A stretch of DNA of 64,000 nt from Streptacidiphilus sp041262165 (lineage in GTDB: Bacteria > Actinomycetota > Actinomycetes > Streptomycetales > Streptomycetaceae). Shown piece by piece: positions 34,157-43,131 of this stretch. Position numbers and translations under genes: made by a program. Positions within the stretch are counted from its first letter, which is position 1. The number at the start of each line of letters is the position of its first letter. The notes below the pieces were generated by a model. The model did not search any database, was not told the origin of the DNA, and worked only from the letters and a program-made list of their open reading frames with translations. The stretch covers positions 117,033 to 181,032 of the forward strand of contig NZ_JBGCBY010000017.1 in NCBI RefSeq assembly GCF_041262165.1. The letters run 5' to 3'.

Positions 34157-34166
34157 GCAAGCTTGC
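34157..34166. promoter_or_regulatory. GCAAGC-type dyad upstream of the PfkB kinase gene
   Basis: GCAAGCTTGC, a perfect 10-bp palindrome, lies 25 nt upstream of the kinase start. It matches the GCAAGCGCTTGC palindrome in malE and the CTTGCTGCAAG dyad upstream of malE, so a LacI protein from this region may act here. Confidence 0.5.
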
Positions 34167-34191
34167 GGATCTTCTCCATGCGGGGGCAGCG

Positions 34192-35121
34192 GTGCACGAG
34201 TACGACGTCCTGGTGGTCGGCGGGGCCGGAGTCGACACCATCGTTCGAGTGGACGAGCTGGCCGTCCCTCCGGGCGACGCGGTCGTGGTCCCGCCCATCC
34301 GCGACTACGTCGCCCACACCGGCAACGGCGTGGCCTTGGGCTGCCACTTCCTGGGCCTGCGAACCAAGTTCATCGACTTCCTCGGGGACGACGCCCAGGG
34401 CGCGATGATCCTCGACGCCTACGCCCGTCACGGCCTGGACTTCAGCGCGCTGCCCGCTCCGGCCGGTACGCCCCGCAGCGTCAACCTGGTCGACCGGCAG
34501 GGCCGCCGCTTCTCCTTCTACGACGGCCGCCATCCGGCCGACCTGCGACTGCCGTCCGCGTTCTACCTGCCCTACCTGGAGCGCAGCCGCCACGTCCACC
34601 AGTCGATCGCCAACCACAACCGCGACCTCTACGACGACATCGAGCGCCTGGGCGTCACCAGCTCCACCGACCTGCACAACTGGGACGGCGTCCTTCCGCA
34701 CCAGAGCACCTACGCCCACCGCTCCGACCTGGTCTTCATGAGCGCCGCCAACCTCAAGGCCGACGGCGCGCTCGCCCCGGTCATGCAGTCCGTTCTGGAC
34801 CATGGCCGAGCCCGCCTCGTCGTCGCCACGGACGGTGCCGACGGCTGCCACCTGCTCACCCGGGCCGACCGGACGGTGCGTCACTTCCCGGCCGTGGAAC
34901 CGGAACCGCACCGCCCGATCGTGGACAGCAACGGCGCCGGCGACGCCTTCGTCAGCGGCTTCCTGCACGCCTACTTCGCCGACCGTGACCTCGACGACTG
35001 CATCCACTCCGGGCAGGTCTCCGGTGCCTACGCCTGCGGCAGCGCGGGAACCCACACCGAGTTCATCGACGCTCCCACGCTCGAAGCCGCGACCGCCCCC
35101 AGCCGACGGCCGCCCCGGTGA
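34192..35121 (+). CDS. PfkB family carbohydrate kinase
   Basis: A 309-residue ribokinase-type sugar kinase. The N-terminus (YDVLVVGGAGVDTIVRVDEL) and the C-terminal signature NGAGDAFVSGFLHA with catalytic Asp251 are both intact. It probably phosphorylates a sugar released by the neighbouring GH13 enzymes; the substrate could also be a nucleoside or fructose-type sugar. The GTG at 34192 follows a GGGGG ribosome-site-like run. Confidence 0.88.
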   Translation: MHEYDVLVVGGAGVDTIVRVDELAVPPGDAVVVPPIRDYVAHTGNGVALGCHFLGLRTKFIDFLGDDAQGAMILDAYARHGLDFSALPAPAGTPRSVNLVDRQGRRFSFYDGRHPADLRLPSAFYLPYLERSRHVHQSIANHNRDLYDDIERLGVTSSTDLHNWDGVLPHQSTYAHRSDLVFMSAANLKADGALAPVMQSVLDHGRARLVVATDGADGCHLLTRADRTVRHFPAVEPEPHRPIVDSNGAGDAFVSGFLHAYFADRDLDDCIHSGQVSGAYACGSAGTHTEFIDAPTLEAATAPSRRPPR

Positions 35122-35188
35122 CCTCGCCGAAGCCGATCCGGCCGCCGTCAGGCCCCGCGCCCGGTGCGGTGGGGTACCGGAACCCAGG

Positions 35189-36418
35189 TCACGTCAGGTC
35201 TCCCTGCGGGCCGCGCCCGCTCCAGCTCCAGGCATAGCGGCCGTCGTCGCTAGCCCGCCCGCCCTCGGCCAGGTCCAGCGGCCGGAAGGTGTCGACCATG
35301 ACCGCGAGCTCGTCGAAGAACTCCGCGCCGATGCTGCGCTCGTAGGCGCCGGGCTGCGGCCCGTGGGTGTGCCCGCCGGGGTGGAGTGAGACCGAGCCCT
35401 GGCCGATGCCGGAGCCCTTGCGGGCCTCGTAGTCGCCGCCGACGTAGAACATGACCTCGTCGCTGTCCACATTGGAGTGGTAGTAGGGCACGGGGATGGA
35501 CAGCGGGTGGTAGTCGACCTTCCGCGGCACGAAGTTGCAGATCACGAAGTTGTTGCCCTCGAAGACCTGGTGCGCGGGCGGCGGCTGGTGGACTCGTCCG
35601 GTGATCGGCTCGTAGTCGCTGATGTTGAAGGCGTAGGGGTACAGGCAGCCGTCCCAGCCGACCACGTCGAAGGGGTGTTCGGGGACGGTGAACACGGTGC
35701 CGCCGACGCCGCCGCCTCCGGAAGCAGTGGAGACCCGGTGCTTGACGTAGATCTCGACGTCTCCCGCGCCCTCGTCGGCGAGCAGCGGTCCGACCGGTCC
35801 GCGCAGGTCGCGCTCGCAGAACGGCGCGTGCTCCAGCAGTTGCCCGTACTTGGAGAGGTAGCGCTTCGCCGGGGTGATGTGGCTGTTGGCCTCGATCGCG
35901 TAGAGCCGCAGCGGGGCGTCGCCGGTCGGCAGCCAGCGGTGGGTGGTGGCCCTGGGCACGATGACGTAGTCGCCGTCGCCCACCTCGATGCTGCCGAAGA
36001 CGGTCTCCAGCACGCCCGTGCCGGACTCCACGTAGACGCACTCGTCCCCTATGCCGTTGCGGTACAGCGGCGAGGGCACGCCGGCGGCCACGTAGGCGAT
36101 GCGGACGTCGGCGTTGCCGAGGACGACCCTCCGGTCGCGGACCGGGTCGGCGTGGCGCCAGCTCTCACCGGGGAACAGGTCGTGCAGCCGGAAGTGGTAC
36201 GGCTTGAGCGGGTGGTTGGGCTCGGGCTTGTCCTCGGGGAGCTGCCAGACCCGGCTGTCCACCAGCGCGGACGGCAGATGCCGGTGGTAGAGCAGCGAGG
36301 AGTCCGAGAAGAAGCCCTCCTCGCCCATCAGTTCCTCGAAGTAGAGGCCCCCGTCCGGTCGACGGTGCTGGGTGTGCCTCTTCGGGGGGACCGTGCCCGC
36401 GCTGCGGTAGTACGCCAC
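35189..36418 (-). CDS. hmgA: homogentisate 1,2-dioxygenase
   Basis: A 409-residue cupin-type iron dioxygenase that opens the ring of homogentisate to maleylacetoacetate in tyrosine/phenylalanine catabolism. The start VAYYRSAGTVPPKRHTQHRRPDGGLYFEELMG is the conserved family N-terminus, so the GTG at 36418 (AGGAGG upstream) is chosen although the frame is open further. Iron-ligand candidates are His314 and Glu321 (YYHSNVDSDEVMFY) and the His of GGHTHGPQPG. It stands alone on the minus strand between two sugar operons, without other tyrosine-degradation genes. Confidence 0.93.
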   Translation of the reverse strand: MAYYRSAGTVPPKRHTQHRRPDGGLYFEELMGEEGFFSDSSLLYHRHLPSALVDSRVWQLPEDKPEPNHPLKPYHFRLHDLFPGESWRHADPVRDRRVVLGNADVRIAYVAAGVPSPLYRNGIGDECVYVESGTGVLETVFGSIEVGDGDYVIVPRATTHRWLPTGDAPLRLYAIEANSHITPAKRYLSKYGQLLEHAPFCERDLRGPVGPLLADEGAGDVEIYVKHRVSTASGGGGVGGTVFTVPEHPFDVVGWDGCLYPYAFNISDYEPITGRVHQPPPAHQVFEGNNFVICNFVPRKVDYHPLSIPVPYYHSNVDSDEVMFYVGGDYEARKGSGIGQGSVSLHPGGHTHGPQPGAYERSIGAEFFDELAVMVDTFRPLDLAEGGRASDDGRYAWSWSGRGPQGDLT

Positions 36419-36754
36419 CTTCGCCTCCTGAGCGACTCTGGCCAGGACTTTCACCCCGGTAGGAGTGATGAAGCCATCCCATTGCGGATACCCCGCCGCT
36501 GTCAAGGAAGGGCCGTCCGGGAACCGCTGCGCCGGCACACCCCTGGTCAAGGAGCCGAACGGCAACGCTGTGGACACGCGGATGTAACGATCACCCGAGC
36601 TTTCAGAAACTTGCTGCAAGGACTTTCCATTCCGCTCACGCCGCTGTTACGTTCCTCCCCAAGCCCGACGGCAGCAACGGTGCGTCGGCTCGGGGAGGCT
36701 CCGTGCCAGGTGCCGACCCACCCACTCGGGCATCCACCCTCCAAGGAGTTCACA
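36419..36754. promoter_or_regulatory. malE: hmgA-malE divergent regulatory region
   Basis: About 336 bp without a convincing gene. CTTGCTGCAAG (36610-36620), embedded in AGAAACTTGCTGCAAGGACT, is a near-palindrome of the CTTGCAG type known for MalR/Reg1-regulated starch and maltose genes of Streptomyces. It is 135 bp upstream of malE. AAGGAG (36743-36748) is the malE ribosome site. Confidence 0.55.
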
Positions 36755-38041
36755 ATGCGTCGTGGCATTGCGGCAGCCGTTCTGGCGGCAGCGATAGCGG
36801 TTTCTGCAAGCGCTTGCGGGAGTAGCGGCGGAAGCACCAGCTCGGGTGCCAAGGCTAGCGGTCCGGTCACCATCACCTGGTGGGACACCTCCGACGCCAC
36901 CAACGAGGCGCCGACCTACCAGGCCCTGGTCGCCGACTTCGAGAAGGCCAACCCGGACATCACGGTCAAGTACGTCAACGTCCCCTTCGCTGACGCGCAG
37001 ACCAAGTTCCAGACCGCCGCCGGCAGCAAGGGCGCGCCGGACGTGCTGCGCTCCGACGTGGGCTGGACTCCTGGCTTCGCCAAGGCCGGCTACCTGGTCC
37101 CGCTGGACGGCACTCCCGCAGCCGCGGACACCAGCACCTTCGAGAAGCAGCTGGTCACCCAGGCCACCTTCCAGGGCAAGCTCTACGGCGTGCCGCTGGT
37201 CACCGACACCCTGGGCCTGATGTACAACAAGTCGCTGTTCACCAAGGCCGGCATCGCCAAGGCCCCCACCACCTGGGACGAGCTCAAGGCCGACGCCGCT
37301 CTGCTCAAGCAGAAGGCCGGCGTCGACGGATTCGACTTCAACGCCGCCTCCTACTACGCGATGCCGTTCCTCTACGGCGAGAGCACCGACATGGTGGACG
37401 CCGCCGGGCAGAAGATCACCATCAACTCGCCGGCCGCGGTCAAGGGCATCGATACCCTCAAGGGCGTGCTCGCCAGCCCCGGCGTGACCAAGCTCGACAC
37501 CACGGCCAACGCCTACGCGAACATGATGGACAAGTTCAACAGCGGCAAGGTCGCGATGATCATCCAGGGTCCGTGGGAGACCACCAACGTCTACAAGGGC
37601 GCGGCCTTCTCCGACAAGACCAACCTGGGCATCGCCGCGGTCCCGGCCGGCTCCACGGGCAAGTCCGGCGCCCCCATCGGCGGCCACAACCTGGTCGCCT
37701 ACGCCGGCTCCGACGCCGCCCACCAGGCAGCCTCGGAGAAGTTCATCGCCTTCATGACCTCGGCCCAGTCGCAGACCACCATCGCGACCAAGAACGCCAC
37801 CCTGCCGACCCGCAGCGACGCCTACACCCCCGCCGTCACCGCCAACCCCGGCATCGCGGGCTTCCAGACCATCCTGACCGCCGGCGTCCCGCGCCCGGCG
37901 CTGGCCGAGTACAGCTCCATCTACGGCCTCTTCAACACCGAGCTGCTCAAGATCCTGGCGAACCAGGAGAGCACCCAGACCGGCCTGAACAACGCCTCTA
38001 TCGCGACCAAGAAGCTGCTCCCGAGCTTCGCCACCCAGTGA
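36755..38041 (+). CDS. malE: maltose/maltodextrin-binding lipoprotein MalE
   Basis: A 428-residue lipoprotein: signal peptide ending at SASAC (Cys21), Ser/Gly linker, then a binding domain (PVTITWWDTSDATNEAPTYQALVADFEKANPDITVKYV...). It captures maltose or maltodextrins for MalF-MalG. The gene order malE-malF-malG-aglA is that of the Streptomyces maltose locus. A perfect palindrome GCAAGCGCTTGC (36806-36817) lies inside the signal-peptide codons and may be a second operator. No ATPase gene is present. Confidence 0.92.
   Translation: MRRGIAAAVLAAAIAVSASACGSSGGSTSSGAKASGPVTITWWDTSDATNEAPTYQALVADFEKANPDITVKYVNVPFADAQTKFQTAAGSKGAPDVLRSDVGWTPGFAKAGYLVPLDGTPAAADTSTFEKQLVTQATFQGKLYGVPLVTDTLGLMYNKSLFTKAGIAKAPTTWDELKADAALLKQKAGVDGFDFNAASYYAMPFLYGESTDMVDAAGQKITINSPAAVKGIDTLKGVLASPGVTKLDTTANAYANMMDKFNSGKVAMIIQGPWETTNVYKGAAFSDKTNLGIAAVPAGSTGKSGAPIGGHNLVAYAGSDAAHQAASEKFIAFMTSAQSQTTIATKNATLPTRSDAYTPAVTANPGIAGFQTILTAGVPRPALAEYSSIYGLFNTELLKILANQESTQTGLNNASIATKKLLPSFATQ
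36806..36817. promoter_or_regulatory. intragenic GCAAGCGCTTGC palindrome in malE
   Basis: A perfect 12-bp palindrome with a central CG, as in LacI-family operators, inside codons 18-21 of malE. It could be a downstream operator or reflect the Ser-Ala-Cys codon choice. Confidence 0.45.
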
Positions 38042-38048
38042 TCCGCCG

Positions 38049-38084
38049 CCCGACGGGCCGTCCCCTCCGGGACGGCCCGTCGGG
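38049..38084 (+). terminator. hairpin between malE and malF
   Basis: A perfect 16-bp stem (CCCGACGGGCCGTCCC and complement) with loop CTCC begins 8 nt after the malE stop. It should limit read-through into the permease genes and protect the malE transcript. Confidence 0.8.
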
Positions 38085-38128
38085 CGCAGCCGGGTGAACC
38101 GCCCACGTCGAAGAGCCGTAGACCCAGT

Positions 38129-38176
38129 GCCGCAGGGCCCGAGCGCCGCAGGGCCCGAGAGCCGCAGAGCCGAAGA
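38129..38176. repeat. 16-bp imperfect tandem repeat upstream of malF
   Basis: GCCGCAGGGCCCGAGC occurs twice (one mismatch), followed by a third degenerate copy GCCGCAGAGCCGAAGA. The last copy runs up to the malF ribosome site (GAGGTG). Confidence 0.8.
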
Positions 38177-38188
38177 GGTGTCAGACCG

Positions 38189-39187
38189 ATGACCGTCGCC
38201 GTCCAGGGCAGAGCCCGCAAGGAGCGCCGCGACCGCGAACCCCGGCCGGGGCTGGTGGCCCGGCTGCGGCGCTCGTACGACCAGCACTGGTACGCCTGGG
38301 TGATGTGCGCCCCGGTCGTCGTTGTGCTCGGCGCCCTGGTGGGCTACCCCCTGGTCCAGGGTGTACTGCTGACCTTCACCAACGCCAACAGCCTCAACGT
38401 GGGCCGCACCATCGGCGTCAACCACATCCCCGACAGCTTCAGCTGGATCGGCCTGAAGAACTACGTCGACCTGCTGAGCGGCCCCGACAACCAGTTCTGG
38501 CCGCACTTCGTCTGGACCATCGTCTGGACCGTCGTCTGCGTCACCCTGACCGTCGGCACGGGTCTCGGCCTGGCCGTCCTGATGAACCGCCGGATGCGCG
38601 GCCGCACCCTCTACCGGCTGCTGCTGATCCTGCCCTGGGCCGTGCCGACCTTCGTCACCATCTTCTCCTGGCGGCTGCTGCTCAGCGACGGCGGCGCCGT
38701 CAACAGCCTGCTGGGGGCGCTGCACCTGGGACACCCCAGCTGGCTGAGTGACCCGTTCTGGCAGAAGGTCGCCGCGATCCTGGTCAACACCTGGTGCGGC
38801 GTGCCGTTCATGATGCTCTCCTTCCTCGGCGGCCTGCAGTCCATCCCCAGCGAGCTCTACGAGGCAGCGGAGATGGACGGTGCGACCCCCTGGCAGCGGT
38901 TCACCAACGTCACCCTGCCGGGGCTGCGCCCGGTCAGCAGCACGGTGATCCTGCTGGGGATCATCTGGACCTTCAACCAGTTCAATGTGATCTTCCTGTT
39001 GTTCGGTGCCGGCAGCAGCGACAGCGTGCAGATCCTGATCACCTACGCCTACCAGCTGTTCTTCGGCCAGATGCCGCAGGACTACGCGAGTTCGGCCGCG
39101 GTCGGCATCCTCTGCCTCTCCCTGCTGGTGGTCTTCACCGCCTTCTACCGCCGCTGGCTGGCCCGCAACGAGGTGACGACGGCGTGA
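38189..39187 (+). CDS. malF: maltose ABC transporter permease MalF
   Basis: A 332-residue permease with six membrane helices and the EAA loop (ELYEAAEMDGATPWQRFTNVTLPGL). It follows malE after a hairpin and a tandem repeat. Its stop overlaps the malG start as GTGA. Length is normal for actinobacterial MalF, which lacks the long periplasmic domain of the E. coli protein. Confidence 0.93.
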   Translation: MTVAVQGRARKERRDREPRPGLVARLRRSYDQHWYAWVMCAPVVVVLGALVGYPLVQGVLLTFTNANSLNVGRTIGVNHIPDSFSWIGLKNYVDLLSGPDNQFWPHFVWTIVWTVVCVTLTVGTGLGLAVLMNRRMRGRTLYRLLLILPWAVPTFVTIFSWRLLLSDGGAVNSLLGALHLGHPSWLSDPFWQKVAAILVNTWCGVPFMMLSFLGGLQSIPSELYEAAEMDGATPWQRFTNVTLPGLRPVSSTVILLGIIWTFNQFNVIFLLFGAGSSDSVQILITYAYQLFFGQMPQDYASSAAVGILCLSLLVVFTAFYRRWLARNEVTTA

Positions 39188-40197
39188 GCACCCGAGCCCT
39201 CCCCGAACCGAGTGCCACCGCAGGAGCAGGAGCAGACCCCATGACCACCTCCGTGCGCCCGGCGGACCCGGGCACCGCCGCACCGTCCGCCGGCACCGCA
39301 GGCACCGCCGGTACCGCAGCGACCCGCTCGGGCCGACCGGGTCGCTCGGGCCGCCGCCCGCTGCTGCGCGGCGAGCGGGGCGTCCTCGCCTCGCTCGGAC
39401 TGCACGGCGTGCTGGCCGTGACCGCATTCGTCGCGGCCTTCCCGGTCGCCTGGATCGTCTTCATCTCGCTCGGCCCGAACGAGAACGACTACCTGCACCC
39501 CGGCCGGATCTTCAGCCGGATGTCGCTGTCCAACTACCGCTACGTCATCGGCCACACCGGCTTCGGCACCTGGCTGATGAACTCGCTGATCGTCGGCCTC
39601 GGCACGATGGCAGTCGGCGTCCTCATCGCGGCCAGCGCGGGTTACGCGGTCTCCCGGATGCGCTTCCCCGGCCACCGCCAGCTGATGTACACGTTCCTGC
39701 TCACCCAGATGTTCCCGGTCGCGGTGCTGCTGGTGCCGCTCTACAAGATCATGGCGGGGCTCAACCTGCTGGACACGTACCAGGGTTTGATCCTCATCTA
39801 CTGCACCACCGCCGTCCCCTACAGCGCCTGGCTGCTCAAGGGCTACTTCGACACCATCCCGGTGGAGATCGACGAGGCCGGCCGGATCGACGGGCTCTCG
39901 CCCTTCGGCACCTTCTGGCGGCTGATCATCCCGCTGGCCCGGCCCGGCCTTTCCGTGGCGGCGTTCTACACCTTCCTGACCGCCTGGGGCGAGGTCGCCT
40001 ACGCTTCACACTTCATGCTCTCCGCCGACAAGTACACCCTGGCGGTCGGCCTGCAGACGTACATCAGCCAGTACAACTCGCAGTGGAACCTCATGGCGGC
40101 CAGCTCTGTCCTGATCGCCATTCCAGCCGGAATCGTGTTCTACCTGGTACAGAAGCATCTGGTGACCGGCCTCACCGCCGGCGGCACCAAGGGCTGA
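39184..40197 (+). CDS. malG: maltose ABC transporter permease MalG
   Basis: A 337-residue permease with a Ala/Thr/Gly-rich cytoplasmic N-terminus (about 75 residues), six helices and the EAA loop (EIDEAGRIDGLSPFGTFWRLIIPL). I chose the GTG at 39184 because GAGGTG sits 8 nt upstream and it overlaps the malF stop; an ATG at 39241 is an alternative. The C-terminal GLTAGGTKG is typical. Confidence 0.92.
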   Translation: MSTRALPEPSATAGAGADPMTTSVRPADPGTAAPSAGTAGTAGTAATRSGRPGRSGRRPLLRGERGVLASLGLHGVLAVTAFVAAFPVAWIVFISLGPNENDYLHPGRIFSRMSLSNYRYVIGHTGFGTWLMNSLIVGLGTMAVGVLIAASAGYAVSRMRFPGHRQLMYTFLLTQMFPVAVLLVPLYKIMAGLNLLDTYQGLILIYCTTAVPYSAWLLKGYFDTIPVEIDEAGRIDGLSPFGTFWRLIIPLARPGLSVAAFYTFLTAWGEVAYASHFMLSADKYTLAVGLQTYISQYNSQWNLMAASSVLIAIPAGIVFYLVQKHLVTGLTAGGTKG

Positions 40198-40251
40198 CCG
40201 GCCCGCGCGACTCCCTCGTCACCTGCCCTCTCCTCAGCCTCAAGGGATTTC

Positions 40252-41982
40252 ATGACCCAGCACCTCGCCGACCAGAACCTGCCCGTCGCGGCGGACGACG
40301 CCGAAGCCGTCACCACGGCCGACGCCGACGCCAACGCCACGCGCAGAACCGGCTGGTGGCGCGACGCGGTGATCTACCAGGTCTACCCGCGCAGCTTCGC
40401 CGACGCCGACGGCGACGGCATGGGCGACCTCGAGGGCGTGCGCAGCAGACTCCCCTACCTGCGCGACCTGGGCGTGGACGCGGTCTGGCTGTCCCCCTTC
40501 TACGCCTCCCCGCAGGCGGACGCGGGGTACGACGTCTCCGACTACCGCGCGGTGGACCCGATGTTCGGCGACCTCGCCGACGCGGAGCGGCTGGTGACCG
40601 ACGCCCACGAGCTGGGCCTGCGGGTCATCGTGGACATCGTCCCCAACCACGCCTCCGACCAGCACGCCTGGTTCCGGCAGGCGCTGCGCGAGGGCCCGGG
40701 GTCCCCGCTGCGGAGCCGCTTCCACTTCCGCCCCGGCCTGGGCGCGGCCGGCGAACTGCCGCCCAACGACTGGGAGTCCATCTTCGGCGGCCCGGCCTGG
40801 ACCCGCACCCGCAACCCCGACGGCACCCCCGGCGAGTGGTATCTGCACCTCTTCGCGCCGGAGCAGCCCGACTTCAACTGGGAGTGCCCGGCCGTCGCCG
40901 ACGAGTTCCGCTCCATCCTGCGGCTCTGGCTCGACCTGGGCGTCGACGGGTTCCGGATCGATGTCGCGCACGGCCTGGTGAAGGCCGCGGGTCTCCCCGA
41001 CATCGGCCTGCACGACCAGCTGCGGCTGCTCGGCAACGACGTGCTGCCGTTTTTTGACCAGGACGGAGTCCACGAGATCTACCGCGACTGGCGGCGAATC
41101 CTGGACGAGTACGGCACCGACCCGGACACCCGCCGCATCGCGGTCGCCGAGGCCTGGACGCCGACCGTCGACCGCACCGCCAACTACCTGCGCCCCGACG
41201 AGCTGCACCAGGCCTTCAACTTCCAGTACCTGGGCACCGCCTGGGACGCGGAGGCGCTGAAGGGCGTGGTGGACGTCACCCTGGACGCGATGCGCCCGGT
41301 CGGCGCCCCCGCCACCTGGGTGCTGTCCAACCACGACGTGGTCCGCCATCTCACCCGCTTCGGCGACGGCGAGGACCGCGAGCAGGACCTGCGCCGCGCC
41401 CGCGCGGCGACCCTGCTGATGCTCGCGCTGCCCGGTTCCGCGTACGTCTACCAGGGCGAGGAGCTCGGCCTGCCCGAGGTTCTGGACCTGCCCGACGCGC
41501 TGCGCCAGGACCCGGCGTTCACGCGGGCCAGGGGCACCAACGCCGAGGGTCAGGAGGGCATGCGCGACGGCTGCCGGGTCCCGCTGCCGTGGTCCGGCAC
41601 CGAGGCCCCGTACGGCTTCGGCCCGGTCGCCGGCGGACCCAGCTGGCTGCCGCAGCCCGCCGAGTGGGCCAAGCTCAGCGTCGAGGCGCAGACCGGCGAC
41701 CGCAGCTCCACTCTGGAGCTGTACCGCAGCGCGCTGGCCGCGCGACGCGAGCACCCGGCACTGGGCTCGGGCGACTCGCTCGTCTGGCTCGACGCGCCGG
41801 AGGGCGTACTCTCCTTCCGCCGCAGTACCGCTGACGGCGTGTTCGTCTGCACGGTCAACACCGGCAGTGAGCCCGTGCGGTTGCCCGCACCAGGCCGCGT
41901 CCTACTGTCGTCCAGTGACGTTGTCGTCATCGAGGACGAGATCGTGCTCTCGCCCGACACCACCGTCTGGTGGGCCCGCTGA
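40252..41982 (+). CDS. aglA: GH13 alpha-glucosidase AglA
   Basis: A 576-residue cytoplasmic alpha-glucosidase. Catalytic residues are Asp237 (GFRIDVAHG), Glu300 (VAEAWTP) and Asp362 (SNHDVVRH). It is closely related to the locus 1 enzyme. It cleaves maltose or maltodextrins entering through MalEFG. The AGGGA ribosome site precedes the ATG, and only 1 nt separates its stop from the LacI gene that follows. Confidence 0.94.
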   Translation: MTQHLADQNLPVAADDAEAVTTADADANATRRTGWWRDAVIYQVYPRSFADADGDGMGDLEGVRSRLPYLRDLGVDAVWLSPFYASPQADAGYDVSDYRAVDPMFGDLADAERLVTDAHELGLRVIVDIVPNHASDQHAWFRQALREGPGSPLRSRFHFRPGLGAAGELPPNDWESIFGGPAWTRTRNPDGTPGEWYLHLFAPEQPDFNWECPAVADEFRSILRLWLDLGVDGFRIDVAHGLVKAAGLPDIGLHDQLRLLGNDVLPFFDQDGVHEIYRDWRRILDEYGTDPDTRRIAVAEAWTPTVDRTANYLRPDELHQAFNFQYLGTAWDAEALKGVVDVTLDAMRPVGAPATWVLSNHDVVRHLTRFGDGEDREQDLRRARAATLLMLALPGSAYVYQGEELGLPEVLDLPDALRQDPAFTRARGTNAEGQEGMRDGCRVPLPWSGTEAPYGFGPVAGGPSWLPQPAEWAKLSVEAQTGDRSSTLELYRSALAARREHPALGSGDSLVWLDAPEGVLSFRRSTADGVFVCTVNTGSEPVRLPAPGRVLLSSSDVVVIEDEIVLSPDTTVWWAR

Positions 41983-41983
41983 G

Positions 41984-43030
41984 ATGGCGGCTCCCTCAGG
42001 AGTCGTCCCCACAGCGCGTCTGGCCGACATCGCCGCACAGGCGGGGGTCAGCGAGGCCACCGTCTCCCGGGTGTTCAACGGGCGTGCGGGCGTCTCGCCG
42101 ACGACCCGTCAGGCGGTGCTCGCCGCGCTGGACGTCCTCGGCTATGACCGCCCGATGCGGCTCCGCCAGCGCAGCGCCGGACTGATCGGGCTGATCACCC
42201 CCGAGCTCAACAACCCGATCTTCCCGGCGCTGGCCCAGGTCATCGAGCAGGTGCTGACCCGCTACGGCTACACCCCGCTGCTCTGCACGCAGACCCCCGG
42301 CGGTTCCACCGAGGACGAGCTCGTCGACATGCTGGTGGAGCGCGGAGTCAACGGCATCGTGTTCGTCTCCGGACTGCACGCCGACACCACCGCCGACATG
42401 GAGCGCTATGCCCGTCTGGCCGGGCGCGGCGTGCCGTTCGTGCTGATCAACGGCTACAGCGAGCACATCTCGGCGCCCTTCGTCTCGCCGGACGACCGGA
42501 CCGCGATGCGGATGGCGGTCCAGCACCTGGCCGAACTCGGCCACGAGCGGATCGGCCTCGCACTGGGGCAGCGCCGCTTCGTGCCGGTGCTGCGCAAGCT
42601 GGAGGGCTTCGCGGCGGCCTGCAGCGACCTGCTCGGGCAGTCGGAGCAGGAGAGCGCGGATCGGGTCCAGCACACCCTGTTCAGCGTCGAGGGCGGACAC
42701 GCCGCCGCCGCTACACTGCTGGACGCCGGCTGCACGGCGATCGTCTGCGGCAGCGACCTGATGGCCTTCGGGGTGATCCGCGCGGTGCGGCAGCGCGGGC
42801 TCACCGTCCCCGGCGACGTCTCCGTCGTCGGCTTCGACGACTCGCCGCTGATCGCTTTCGCCGACCCGCCGCTGACCACGATCCGCCAGCCGGTGGAGGC
42901 GATGGGCGCGGCGGCGGTCGACGCGTTGCTGGAGGAGATCAACGGCAACGCCATCCATCGCGCCGAGTTCGTCTTCCAGCCCGAACTGGTCGTCCGCGGC
43001 TCCACGGGGGCGGCCCGCCCCCGCAGTTGA
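41984..43030 (+). CDS. LacI family regulator, MalR-like (copy 1)
   Basis: A 348-residue LacI protein: HTH and hinge ARLADIAAQAGVSEATVSRVFNGRAGVSPTTR, effector domain ending GDVSVVGFDDSPLIAFADPPLTTIRQP. It is a close paralogue of the regulator at 44475; long blocks such as RLRQRSAGLIGLITPEL and LCTQTPGGSTEDELV are identical. The ATG is 1 nt after the aglA stop without its own clear ribosome site, so it is translated by coupling as part of the mal operon. In Streptomyces MalR represses malEFG and starch genes. Confidence 0.92.
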   Translation: MAAPSGVVPTARLADIAAQAGVSEATVSRVFNGRAGVSPTTRQAVLAALDVLGYDRPMRLRQRSAGLIGLITPELNNPIFPALAQVIEQVLTRYGYTPLLCTQTPGGSTEDELVDMLVERGVNGIVFVSGLHADTTADMERYARLAGRGVPFVLINGYSEHISAPFVSPDDRTAMRMAVQHLAELGHERIGLALGQRRFVPVLRKLEGFAAACSDLLGQSEQESADRVQHTLFSVEGGHAAAATLLDAGCTAIVCGSDLMAFGVIRAVRQRGLTVPGDVSVVGFDDSPLIAFADPPLTTIRQPVEAMGAAAVDALLEEINGNAIHRAEFVFQPELVVRGSTGAARPRS

Positions 43031-43034
43031 GACC

Positions 43035-43083
43035 AGCCCCGGGTGCGGGGGCGGCCGTGCCTGGTCCTTCCCGCCCCGGGGCT
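43035..43083 (+). terminator. hairpin terminator after LacI copy 1
   Basis: AGCCCCGGGTGCGGG pairs with CCCGCCCCGGGGCT apart from a one-base bulge; the loop is about 20 nt. Confidence 0.55.
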
Positions 43084-43131
43084 CCTGCGTGCCCGGGAGG
43101 GTCCCGGCGTCAACGACCGGTCAGGAGCCGT

